64,000 nt of DNA from JACCZX01 sp963829995 (GTDB lineage: Bacteria; Pseudomonadota; Gammaproteobacteria; Burkholderiales; Burkholderiaceae_F). Shown here piece after piece: positions 53,993 through 60,945 of the stretch; within the stretch, counting starts at the first letter, position 1, and each line of letters begins with the position of its first letter. A model generated the notes under the pieces. That model saw only the letters and a program-made list of their open reading frames with translations, ran no database searches and was not told where the DNA came from. The stretch lies in contig CAWHKW010000004.1 of NCBI GenBank assembly GCA_963829995.1, positions 310,001-374,000 of the forward strand, read 5' to 3'. A program made the position numbers and the translations under genes.

Positions 53993-54562
53993 ATGAGTAG
54001 CTTGATGTTGCAAGCCGGCGCCACCGTACTACTGGCCGACTTTGTATCAGGCGCCGTGCACTGGGTTGAGGACGCTTACGCGCGGCCCGGAGCGCCGCTG
54101 ATCGGCGCACTGGCGGAGAACAATCTGCGCCACCATTGGCGGCCGCGCGAGTTTTTGCGCAAGACGTGGATCGCCAGCTCGTGGGATCTGTTGTTGGCCG
54201 GAGCGATACTGGTCGGCGCTGCGCTTTACATGGGATGGCTGAGCTGGCACGTGGTGCTGTTCGCGCTGCTGGTGATCAACGCGAATCAGATTCACAAATG
54301 GGCACACATGAACAGCGCCGAAGTGCCGGCGCCGGTGCGCTGGCTGCAAAAGATGCACGTACTGCAGACACCGCGTCACCACGGCAAGCATCACGCGGGA
54401 TCGCGCACGACCCACTACTGCGTGATTACCAACTTCCTGAATCCGTTGCTTGAGGAAGTGATGTTCTGGTCGCGTGTCGAGCGCGTGATCGAGCGCATCA
54501 CCGGCGTCAAGCGCCGCAGCGAAGCCGAAGAGCTGAAGTTGCTCGGCCTGTCAGCTGCGTAA
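53993..54562 (+). CDS. CarF/TMEM189-type plasmanylethanolamine desaturase-like protein
   Basis: The protein of 189 residues matches the Kua/CarF/TMEM189 family. After a short hydrophobic segment it has FVSGAVHWVEDAYARPG, the histidine cluster NNLRHHWRPREF, the central INANQIHKWAHM and the motif PRHHGKHHAGS, eight or more conserved histidines that would hold a diiron centre. CarF-type enzymes introduce the vinyl-ether double bond of plasmalogens. An AAGGA site precedes the ATG at 53993. The family is established; that this bacterium makes plasmalogens is not shown. Confidence 0.85.
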   Translation: MSSLMLQAGATVLLADFVSGAVHWVEDAYARPGAPLIGALAENNLRHHWRPREFLRKTWIASSWDLLLAGAILVGAALYMGWLSWHVVLFALLVINANQIHKWAHMNSAEVPAPVRWLQKMHVLQTPRHHGKHHAGSRTTHYCVITNFLNPLLEEVMFWSRVERVIERITGVKRRSEAEELKLLGLSAA

Positions 54563-54579
54563 TCGTCGTCGAGTGGCGC

Positions 54580-56994
54580 TCAATTCGCCGCGCTGGCCGA
54601 AAGGCCGGCGCGGCGCAGCCGCAGCGAGTTGCCGATCACCGACACCGACGACAGCGCCATCGCCGCCGATGCAATGATCGGACTCAACAGCCAACCGGTC
54701 AGCGGATACAAAACGCCCGCAGCGAGCGGCACGCCGGCGGCGTTATAGACGAACGCGAAGAACAAGTTCTGCCGGATATTCCGCATCACCGCGCGCGACA
54801 ACAGACGTGCACGCACGATGCCGTTCAGATCGCCTTTGACCAGCACGATGCGCGCCGATTGCATCGCGATGTCGGTGCCGTGTCCCATCGCGATACCGAC
54901 GTTGGCGGCCGCCAGCGCCGGAGCGTCGTTGATACCGTCTCCTGCCATCGCGACCGTGCGACCTTGCGCCTGCAACTCCTTGATTAGTGCGTTCTTGTCG
55001 GCCGGTAGCACTTCGGCGCGGAAATCTGCGATACCCAGCTTCGCGGCGACAGCGGCGGCTGTCGCCGCGCCGTCACCGGTAGCCATCACGACCCGCATCC
55101 CCGCAGCGTTCAGAGCAGCGATTGCCGACGGCGTCGTCGGCTTGACCGGGTCGGCAATTGCGAGCAGTCCGAGCACGCGGTTCTCGACGCCGACGAATAC
55201 GACCGTGTTGCCTTCGCTGCGCAGTCGATCCGCCGCAGCATTCATCGCCCCGAGGTCGATACCGGACTCGCCGAGAAAGCGCGCGCTGCCGAGGCGCACG
55301 CGTCCGGCGGCAATCGTGCCTTGAACGCCGCGGCCGGTAATCGATTCGAATGCGCTCACCGGAGCCGGTGTCACGCTGCGCTCCCTGGCTGCCGCGAGAA
55401 TCGCCTGCGCAAGCGGATGTTCGCTCGATACCTCCAAGCCCGCCGCGGCCGCCAGCACTTCGCTCTCGTCGACGCCTTCAGCGGCAGTGATGCCAACTAC
55501 GCGCGGCTTGCCTTCGGTCAACGTGCCGGTCTTGTCGACCACCAGCGTATCTATCTTCTCCATGATTTCGAGCGCTTCCGCGTCCCGTATCAGCACGCCC
55601 ATCTGCGCGCCGCGACCGACACCCACCATGATCGACATCGGCGTCGCCAGACCGAGAGCACACGGACACGCGATGATCAACACGCTGACTGCAACGACCA
55701 ACGCGTTGACAAAGCGCGGCTCGGGTCCGACCGCGATCCAGACAACCGCCGCCAGCAGAGCGATCAGCACAACTGCCGGTACGAACCAGCTCGCGACAAC
55801 ATCTGCGAGCTTCTGCACCGGCGCGCGCGTGCGACCCGCTTCGGACACCATTTGAACGATCTGCGCCAGCAACGTATCGCTGCCGACGCGCTCGGCGCGC
55901 ATCACGAAGCTGCCGGTCTGATTGACCGTCGCCCCCGTGACCTTGGCGCCCGGTTCCTTGGTAACCGCAAGCGGCTCGCCGGTCATCATCGATTCGTCGA
56001 TGTTCGACCGGCCTTCGAGCACGACACCATCGACCGGGACCTTGTCGCCGGGCCGGACGCGCAAGCGATCACCCGCATGCACCTGGTCAAGCGCGACTTC
56101 GCGCTCCTGGCCGTCGGCGTCGATACGCAGTGCAGTGGGCGGAGCGAGCTCGAGTAGCGCGCGTACCGCTGACGAGGTCTGCGACCGAGCGCGCAACTCG
56201 AGCACTTGACCCAGGATCACGAGGGTCGTGATGACCGCTGCCGCTTCGAAATAAAGCGGCGCCGCCCCGCTCATAGTGAATGCTGCAGGGAGTGCGGCTG
56301 GAAACAGCAGCGCAAACACGCTGAAGCCATAGGCCGCGGCGACACCAAGCGCGATCAACGTGAACATGTTCGGCGAGCGATTGACGATCGACTGCCAGCC
56401 GAGCTTGAAGAAGAACGCGCCGCACCACAGCACGACCGGCGTCGCCAGCACGAATTGCGTCCAGCCGAACCACGGACCCATCGCACCGATCAACTGCTGA
56501 TGGATCGCCGGCGCAAACTCAGTCATCGCCATTAACGCGATCGGCAGCGACAGCGCAGCAGCGATCCACAATCGCCGGGTCATCGTTCGCAGCTCGGTGT
56601 CGTCGGTGGCGACCGAGGCATCGACCGGCTCCAGCGCCATTCCGCAGATCGGGCAGTTGCCGGGTCCGACCTGGCGAATTTGCGGATGCATCGGGCACGT
56701 ATAGATCGCGCCCGCCGACGCATCCGTCACGGCGGGCATAGGTTTCGGTTTCAAGTATTTGTTGGGATCCGCCGAAAACTTGCTCGCGCACCCGGCGCTG
56801 CAGAAGAAATATTCGGTGCCAGCATGCACGACCTGGTGCTTTGACTGTCGCGTCACCTTCATGCCGCACACCGGGTCGGTCAACGCCTGGTCGGCCGCTG
56901 CGCCTGCGCCGTGCTCACCGTGTGCGCAGCACGCATGCTGCTGGGCGCCCGAAACCCCGTTCACCGGGTCGTCCTTGATCAATTGATTATTCAT
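54580..56994 (-). CDS. copA: Copper-transporting P1B-type ATPase with YHS and heavy-metal-binding N-terminal domains
   Basis: The pump of 804 residues has an N-terminal cysteine/histidine patch (ACCAHGEHG), a YHS domain (DPVCGMKVTRQ, CSAGCASKF) and a heavy-metal-binding motif (YTCPMHPQIRQ...CPICGMAL). Eight membrane helices follow with the ion motif IIACPCALGLATP, the phosphorylation motif VDKTGTLTEGK, SSEHPLAQAI and GDGINDAPALAAANV. The CPC pattern indicates Cu+ or Ag+ export, though soft divalent metals are possible. A MerR/ZntR-type promoter lies directly upstream, divergent from the regulator gene. Confidence 0.9.
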   Translation of the reverse strand: MNNQLIKDDPVNGVSGAQQHACCAHGEHGAGAAADQALTDPVCGMKVTRQSKHQVVHAGTEYFFCSAGCASKFSADPNKYLKPKPMPAVTDASAGAIYTCPMHPQIRQVGPGNCPICGMALEPVDASVATDDTELRTMTRRLWIAAALSLPIALMAMTEFAPAIHQQLIGAMGPWFGWTQFVLATPVVLWCGAFFFKLGWQSIVNRSPNMFTLIALGVAAAYGFSVFALLFPAALPAAFTMSGAAPLYFEAAAVITTLVILGQVLELRARSQTSSAVRALLELAPPTALRIDADGQEREVALDQVHAGDRLRVRPGDKVPVDGVVLEGRSNIDESMMTGEPLAVTKEPGAKVTGATVNQTGSFVMRAERVGSDTLLAQIVQMVSEAGRTRAPVQKLADVVASWFVPAVVLIALLAAVVWIAVGPEPRFVNALVVAVSVLIIACPCALGLATPMSIMVGVGRGAQMGVLIRDAEALEIMEKIDTLVVDKTGTLTEGKPRVVGITAAEGVDESEVLAAAAGLEVSSEHPLAQAILAAARERSVTPAPVSAFESITGRGVQGTIAAGRVRLGSARFLGESGIDLGAMNAAADRLRSEGNTVVFVGVENRVLGLLAIADPVKPTTPSAIAALNAAGMRVVMATGDGAATAAAVAAKLGIADFRAEVLPADKNALIKELQAQGRTVAMAGDGINDAPALAAANVGIAMGHGTDIAMQSARIVLVKGDLNGIVRARLLSRAVMRNIRQNLFFAFVYNAAGVPLAAGVLYPLTGWLLSPIIASAAMALSSVSVIGNSLRLRRAGLSASAAN

Positions 56995-57020
56995 GGCCGC
57001 CTCCGAAACCTCTGACCCGC

Positions 57021-57052
57021 ACGGTACACTCTGTAGTCAACCCCAGAGTCAA
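57021..57052 (-). promoter_or_regulatory. MerR/ZntR-type promoter-operator of the copper ATPase gene
   Basis: Read on the minus strand, TTGACT at 57047-57052 is the -35 box. TACCGT at 57021-57026 is the -10 box, separated by 20 bases. That over-long spacer is the hallmark of MerR-family activated promoters. A palindrome, CTCTG at 57044-57048 (minus-strand sense) and CAGAG at 57029-57033, lies between them. The arrangement is nearly identical to the E. coli zntA promoter. It lies between the ATPase and the MerR regulator, and should be activated by the latter. Confidence 0.75.
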
Positions 57053-57063
57053 GGAATTTTTCT

Positions 57064-57465
57064 ATGTTCGATGGCCCTTTGACGATCGGACGTCTCGCTC
57101 GGGCGGCCAACGTCGGCATCGAAACCGTGCGCTATTACCAGCAAAGAAAGCTGCTGCCGGTGCCGGCTGCCCGAGGTGCGTTCCGGCATTACGACCCCGC
57201 GTTGGCCGATCGAATCCGTTTTATCAAGCGAGCTCAGGAGCTTGGATTTTCGCTCGACGAGATCGCCCAACTATTACGACTGCAGGACGGGGCCGACCGC
57301 CGCGCGATCCGCCGCATCTCGTCGGAGCGTCTGCAGCAGATCGAAGCCAAGCTATCGGATTTGAAACGGATGCAGCGCGCACTGAAGCATCTGGTGACAG
57401 CATGCAAAGAAGCGGACGTCGATCGGCCCTGTCCGATCATCGCAACACTGTCTGCGCACACTTAG
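57064..57465 (+). CDS. MerR-family metal-responsive regulator
   Basis: The protein of 133 residues has the MerR helix-turn-helix (TIGRLARAANVGIETVRYYQ), a coiled dimerisation helix and a C-terminal metal loop. Cysteines are C114 and C123, spaced by eight residues as in mercury-sensing MerR (C117/C126) and ending in CPIIATL. MerR's third ligand, Cys82, is replaced by an arginine near residue 79. CueR has seven residues between its cysteines. The metal is therefore ambiguous; context indicates copper. It is divergent from the ATPase and separated by 69 bp. Confidence 0.85.
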   Translation: MFDGPLTIGRLARAANVGIETVRYYQQRKLLPVPAARGAFRHYDPALADRIRFIKRAQELGFSLDEIAQLLRLQDGADRRAIRRISSERLQQIEAKLSDLKRMQRALKHLVTACKEADVDRPCPIIATLSAHT

Positions 57466-57547
57466 ACGTTTCGACGGTAATCGCGCGGGCCAGGCTCTCG
57501 ATTTCGGCGGCATACCCTCCCAGGTTCGTCAATTGCTGGCGAAGTAG

Positions 57548-57562
57548 CAGCGAACTTCGCTG
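57548..57562. promoter_or_regulatory. Perfect 15-bp palindrome upstream of the copper-storage gene
   Basis: CAGCGAA-C-TTCGCTG is a perfect inverted repeat with seven-base arms, 30 bases before the ATG of the four-helix copper-binding protein. It lies in the 126-bp gap after the MerR gene. It could be an operator or a small mRNA hairpin in the leader. No promoter boxes of MerR type surround it, so the controlling protein is unknown. Confidence 0.35.
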
Positions 57563-57591
57563 ACTACATTTATCTGACGAAGGAGATTGCG

Positions 57592-57960
57592 ATGGCTCAC
57601 CAACAGTTCGCCGACTGTATTCAAGCGTGTTACGACTGCGCCGACGCTTGCGATCACTGCTCGGTCGCCTGCCTTGCCGAAGACGACCCGAAGATGATGG
57701 CTCGCTGCATCGAGCTCGACATCGATTGTGCGCAATTGTGCCGGCTGGCCGCGGGCTACATGGCGCGCGACAGCGAGTTTGTGCCTGCTATATGCGGTGT
57801 TTGTGCGGACGTGTGTGAAACATGCGCTGAAGAATGTGCACGACACGACATGCAGCACTGCCAGGAATGCGCCGAGGCGTGCAAGCGCTGCGCGAAGCTG
57901 TGCCGACAAATGGCGAAAGCCGCGTCGACCCGGAGCACAAGGGATACTGCGACCGCCTAG
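57592..57960 (+). CDS. Cysteine-rich four-helix-bundle copper-storage protein (Csp3-like)
   Basis: The protein of 122 residues contains 19 cysteines in repeating CxxxC and CxxC spacings (for example ADCIQACYDCADACDHC, QHCQECAEACKRC). This is the pattern of the Csp family, which stores many Cu+ ions inside a four-helix bundle. No signal peptide is present, so it is cytosolic, like Csp3. An AAGGAG site precedes the ATG. Its place between the MerR regulator and cytochrome c links it to copper detoxification or storage. Confidence 0.9.
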   Translation: MAHQQFADCIQACYDCADACDHCSVACLAEDDPKMMARCIELDIDCAQLCRLAAGYMARDSEFVPAICGVCADVCETCAEECARHDMQHCQECAEACKRCAKLCRQMAKAASTRSTRDTATA

Positions 57961-58050
57961 CTCGAGCAGCGTGGTGTAGCAGCCGTAGATGTAGCGATAC
58001 GTAGCCGCGGCAAAGTAGTATGGAGTTCGACTACAAGCAGCGGAACCGCA

Positions 58051-58503
58051 ATGCGACTGTGCGCTCTACGCTTAGCGACGATTTGCGTGGCCATGATGGG
58101 GGCGGCCTGTGGCACCGAGAAGACCGTGCGGGCCGACCCGTCGAATTCGCGCCAGGTGGCAGCGGGCAAGACCGTCTACGACCAGCACTGCGCAGCGTGC
58201 CACGGCGTCAACCTCGAAGGGCAGCCTGAGTGGCGCTCGCGGTTGCCGAACGGTCGGATGCCGGCGCCACCGCACGATGACTCGGGACATACGTGGCATC
58301 ACGACGACGACACCCTATTCGGTCTCACCAAATTCGGCCTAGCGCCGCCTTACGGGCCACCCGGTTATCAAAGCGACATGCCGGCATTCGGCTCGACGCT
58401 CTCGGATCAGCAGATCTGGGACGTACTCGCCTACATCAAGAGCCGCTGGTCGCCACGGGCACGTGAAACGCAGATGAAGATTCCAAAAAAGCGCGCAGAG
58501 TGA
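58051..58503 (+). CDS. Exported c-type cytochrome
   Basis: The protein of 150 residues has a hydrophobic leader ending in a possible lipobox (GAAC). A single haem-binding motif (HCAACHG near residue 48) and a methionine ligand region (SDMPAFGSTL near 112) follow. Its small class I cytochrome c fold is complete, including the C-terminal helix QQIWDVLAYIKSRW. It probably works in the periplasm and may accept electrons from the multicopper oxidase or cupredoxin. The role is inferred from context. Confidence 0.83.
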   Translation: MRLCALRLATICVAMMGAACGTEKTVRADPSNSRQVAAGKTVYDQHCAACHGVNLEGQPEWRSRLPNGRMPAPPHDDSGHTWHHDDDTLFGLTKFGLAPPYGPPGYQSDMPAFGSTLSDQQIWDVLAYIKSRWSPRARETQMKIPKKRAE

Positions 58504-58574
58504 AGCCGAGTCCCACAGAATCCGTGGCGTTTGACGCGCTCGACTGCGTACGGATGTGACACCGCTCGAACTGC

Positions 58575-58952
58575 TCAGCGGCCTACTTCCTCCATCACCA
58601 CATTCAGGACAATAGGCGCGGCCGAGCGATTGCTCCACATCCAGCAATAACTCTGGTCGACCATCACCATCAAATGCCCACTCGCATTGTCTACGGCTTT
58701 GCGCTGCTCCGGATATTCGACCCGTTGTTCGATGTGATAGTGGATGTTGAAATCCATTGCTGCATCGGCGCGAAACTGCCACGCAACACTTTGCCCTCGA
58801 CGCACAGCCGCGCATAGTTCGGCAAATTTTCCCGGCGCCACTGTGAGCTGTTTTACTGCTGCCTCTCCCGGCTTCAGCTTCACTTCGAACAACTCTGCCG
58901 CGGCCGGGCCCGCCAGACCCGCGCACACGACGGCAACGATTGCTTCGCGCAT
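58575..58952 (-). CDS. Periplasmic GOLD/p24-like protein, unknown function
   Basis: The protein of 125 residues has a signal peptide (GLAGPAAA cleavage region). The mature domain is beta-rich: AAVKQLTVAPGKFAELCAAV, then AWQFRADAAMDFNIHYHIE, VEYPEQRKAVDN, GHLMVMVDQSYCWMWSN and VLNVVMEE. The order of tryptophan-phenylalanine, acidic, histidine and YCWMW segments resembles GOLD domains of p24-type cargo proteins. HYH and two cysteines could bind metal. It follows the CusF gene on the same strand by 88 bp. The start at 58952 is chosen for the signal peptide; a GTG at 59006 is possible. Confidence 0.6.
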   Translation of the reverse strand: MREAIVAVVCAGLAGPAAAELFEVKLKPGEAAVKQLTVAPGKFAELCAAVRRGQSVAWQFRADAAMDFNIHYHIEQRVEYPEQRKAVDNASGHLMVMVDQSYCWMWSNRSAAPIVLNVVMEEVGR

Positions 58953-59040
58953 CACGGCGCTGAAAGATCGCTCGTTGTAGAAGAAGTCACGCAGCCAGGA
59001 CCGCACCGACAGTTCCGAACCTGTCGAGGAGCTCCCGAAT

Positions 59041-59376
59041 TCACTTAGCCGCCTCGATCTCGGTAACGGTTAACGCTCCGCTGGTGCCTTCGGCCCTGAA
59101 CTTCACCTTGTCGCCGGCCTTGACTTTGTCGAGCATCGCCGGATCCTTGACCTGAAACACCATTGTCATCGCCGGCATGTCGAGCTGCTTGATCTCGGCA
59201 TGGCGCAACGTAATCTTGCGTGCGCCCTTGTCGACCTTGCGCACTTCGCCGGCGACCATCTCGGTCATCGCCTGTGCCGGCTGGGCGGCCGCGCCTTGCG
59301 CAGGAGCAGCTTGAGCAAATGCCATCGTCGTCGCAACCGACAACGAGATTGAGAGTGCTGAAAGAATCGCTTTCAT
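59041..59376 (-). CDS. CusF-like periplasmic copper-binding protein
   Basis: The protein of 111 residues has a signal peptide ending at AFAQA and a CusF-type small beta-barrel. The metal site appears as RHAEIKQLDMPAMTMVF, with the histidine and the two methionines of CusF. The tryptophan that caps copper in E. coli CusF is replaced by methionine, a frequent variant. It would carry Cu+ or Ag+ in the periplasm. The start at 59376 begins the signal peptide; the longer frame overlaps DUF411. Confidence 0.87.
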   Translation of the reverse strand: MKAILSALSISLSVATTMAFAQAAPAQGAAAQPAQAMTEMVAGEVRKVDKGARKITLRHAEIKQLDMPAMTMVFQVKDPAMLDKVKAGDKVKFRAEGTSGALTVTEIEAAK

Positions 59377-59386
59377 CGATGATCCT

Positions 59387-59845
59387 TTACTTATAAGACT
59401 GATAAATAGTGGCGCTGCCGTCATGCCGGACCAAAATGACAGCGTACGGCTCGGTGCGATTGCCATACTTGGGCCCGTCCATGCCGGGCGAACCGTCTGG
59501 CATGACCGGGACCGCGATGCCTAAGGCTTTCGGTTTTTCTTTCAGCATGCGATGGATCTCGCGTGCGGGCACGTGGCCCTCGACTACATAACCGTAACCA
59601 GGCCGGTGTGGCATGAGCTGTACATGCCAGGCACTCCCGAGCTTTCTACGTGCATCGTTGTTGCCGGTTTCATTGACCTTGACTTCGAAGCCATTTTTCC
59701 GGATGTAGGAAACCCAGTCATCGCAGCAGCCACAGCCAGACGACTTCCAGACTTCCATAAACGGCTTGTCGTTCTGTGCCATTGCAACCGGGGCAACCGT
59801 CGAGAGCGCCACCGCAGAGCAGAGTTGGCGACGGCGCCGGTTCAT
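59387..59845 (-). CDS. DUF411 family metal-binding protein
   Basis: The protein of 152 residues has an N-terminal export signal (RRRRQLCSAVALSTVAPVAMAQ) and the DUF411 signature VWKSSGCGCCDDWVSYI, whose CGCC motif probably binds copper. The rest matches the family, including VEGHVPAREIHRMLKEKP and GMDGPKYGNRTEPYAV. DUF411 proteins occur in copper and silver resistance operons. It overlaps the cupredoxin gene by four bases and precedes cusF by ten. Confidence 0.87.
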   Translation of the reverse strand: MNRRRRQLCSAVALSTVAPVAMAQNDKPFMEVWKSSGCGCCDDWVSYIRKNGFEVKVNETGNNDARRKLGSAWHVQLMPHRPGYGYVVEGHVPAREIHRMLKEKPKALGIAVPVMPDGSPGMDGPKYGNRTEPYAVILVRHDGSATIYQSYK

Positions 59846-60336
59846 ATGGACACCTTGACCTGGCCGATCATGCCCGCTTCATAGTGGCCTGGAATCAGGC
59901 ACGCGAAATCGAAATCGCCCGCCCGGTTGAACGTCCAGATAATTTCGCCCGTCTTGCCCGGAGCGACATGCGCCATGTACGGCTCATCGTGTTCCATGTT
60001 GGGAAACTTCTTCATCAGCACGGCGTGTTCGTCAAGTTCCTTCTTCGTGCCGATCACGAACTCGTGCATGATCTTGCCGTCGTTCTTGTGCACAAACTTT
60101 ATCGTTTCGCCCTGTTTGACTTCGATCCGGTCGGGTGTGAAGCGCATAGTGTCCAACATGCGGACCTCGACTGTGCGAGTGACGGACTTCGCGTCGCCGG
60201 CAATGCCCCATGGCTTTTGTTCCTTGACGACAGTTCCGGCTTTCTTGGCACGAGCCTTGTCGCCGTGCGCGTGCGAGGTGCCCAGCGGTGTCAGCGCCAG
60301 CAGCGCTGCCGGAACAAGAATTTTTAGAGCTTTCAT
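59842..60336 (-). CDS. Periplasmic cupredoxin (blue copper protein)
   Basis: The protein of 164 residues has a signal peptide ending SHAHG. The cupredoxin fold has ligands visible as a histidine in MHEFVIGT and the cluster FACLIPGHYEAGM holding the cysteine, second histidine and methionine. It is similar to plastocyanin-like CopI/PcoE-type proteins of copper operons. It should transfer electrons or sequester copper between the multicopper oxidase and the cytochrome. It overlaps the DUF411 gene by four bases. Confidence 0.87.
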   Translation of the reverse strand: MKALKILVPAALLALTPLGTSHAHGDKARAKKAGTVVKEQKPWGIAGDAKSVTRTVEVRMLDTMRFTPDRIEVKQGETIKFVHKNDGKIMHEFVIGTKKELDEHAVLMKKFPNMEHDEPYMAHVAPGKTGEIIWTFNRAGDFDFACLIPGHYEAGMIGQVKVSI

Positions 60337-60345
60337 GGTTTCCTT

Positions 60346-60930
60346 TCAGCGAGTCTTGCGATGGTGGGAGGGTTGTGAATCTTGTCCAGGCGCATGACCA
60401 CGCGGCGTTGAGCCCGCCGCGTAGCCGCGCAGTTCGGTGTAACGCCGCGCCTGCTCGGTGCTGAGCAAAGCGGTTTGCAGCAGATGCGTATTCAAGTGTT
60501 CCGCGCGAAGCTTGGCGTGCAATAAGCCGATGCGCTCCGCTCCACTTGCAACTGTCGCCGCATCGGCCCGTCGCTCGCCGAACAATTGGTCCAGTTCGCG
60601 CTCCGCCGCGACCACTTCAGCGCCAAGCCGGCGCGCCCGCTCCTTGTGGTCGTGCATCAATTGTTGAGTGCTCTCGAGCTGCTGCGGCGTAAGCGCCAGT
60701 TGATCGGCCAACTCGATCACGTGCATAGGCCCGGGATAACCGTTCAACTCGGCCGCCTTTGCAAAACCTGCGCCTTGCCCGGCAAGCAGCGCAGTCACTT
60801 CCTGCGGTGCGAGCGCCTTGATGTCATTGCGCTCCTGACCCGCATAGGGGCTGACCTGTGCCATGGCAGCCGCACCAAAGCATGCGATCACCAACGCCAT
60901 GCCGGCCTTGCGTTTCATCGATTGATCCAT
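60346..60930 (-). CDS. Spy/CpxP-like periplasmic metal-stress protein
   Basis: The protein of 194 residues has a signal peptide ending AAAMAQ and a helical mature part with the LTxxQ motif (LALTPQQLESTQQLMHD) repeated later (LLSTEQARRYTELRGY), typical of the Spy/CpxP and heavy-metal-resistance families. The C-terminus is histidine-containing (SQPSHHRKTR). It may protect periplasmic proteins or bind metal. A GGGAG site lies seven bases before the ATG at 60930. It is 15 bp from the oxidase gene. Confidence 0.8.
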   Translation of the reverse strand: MDQSMKRKAGMALVIACFGAAAMAQVSPYAGQERNDIKALAPQEVTALLAGQGAGFAKAAELNGYPGPMHVIELADQLALTPQQLESTQQLMHDHKERARRLGAEVVAAERELDQLFGERRADAATVASGAERIGLLHAKLRAEHLNTHLLQTALLSTEQARRYTELRGYAAGSTPRGHAPGQDSQPSHHRKTR

Positions 60931-60945
60931 TGAATGCTCCCGCTC

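Noticed and set aside
55321..56157. A 278-codon plus-strand frame
   Set aside because: It is antisense to the copper ATPase and has no supporting motif or ribosome-binding site.
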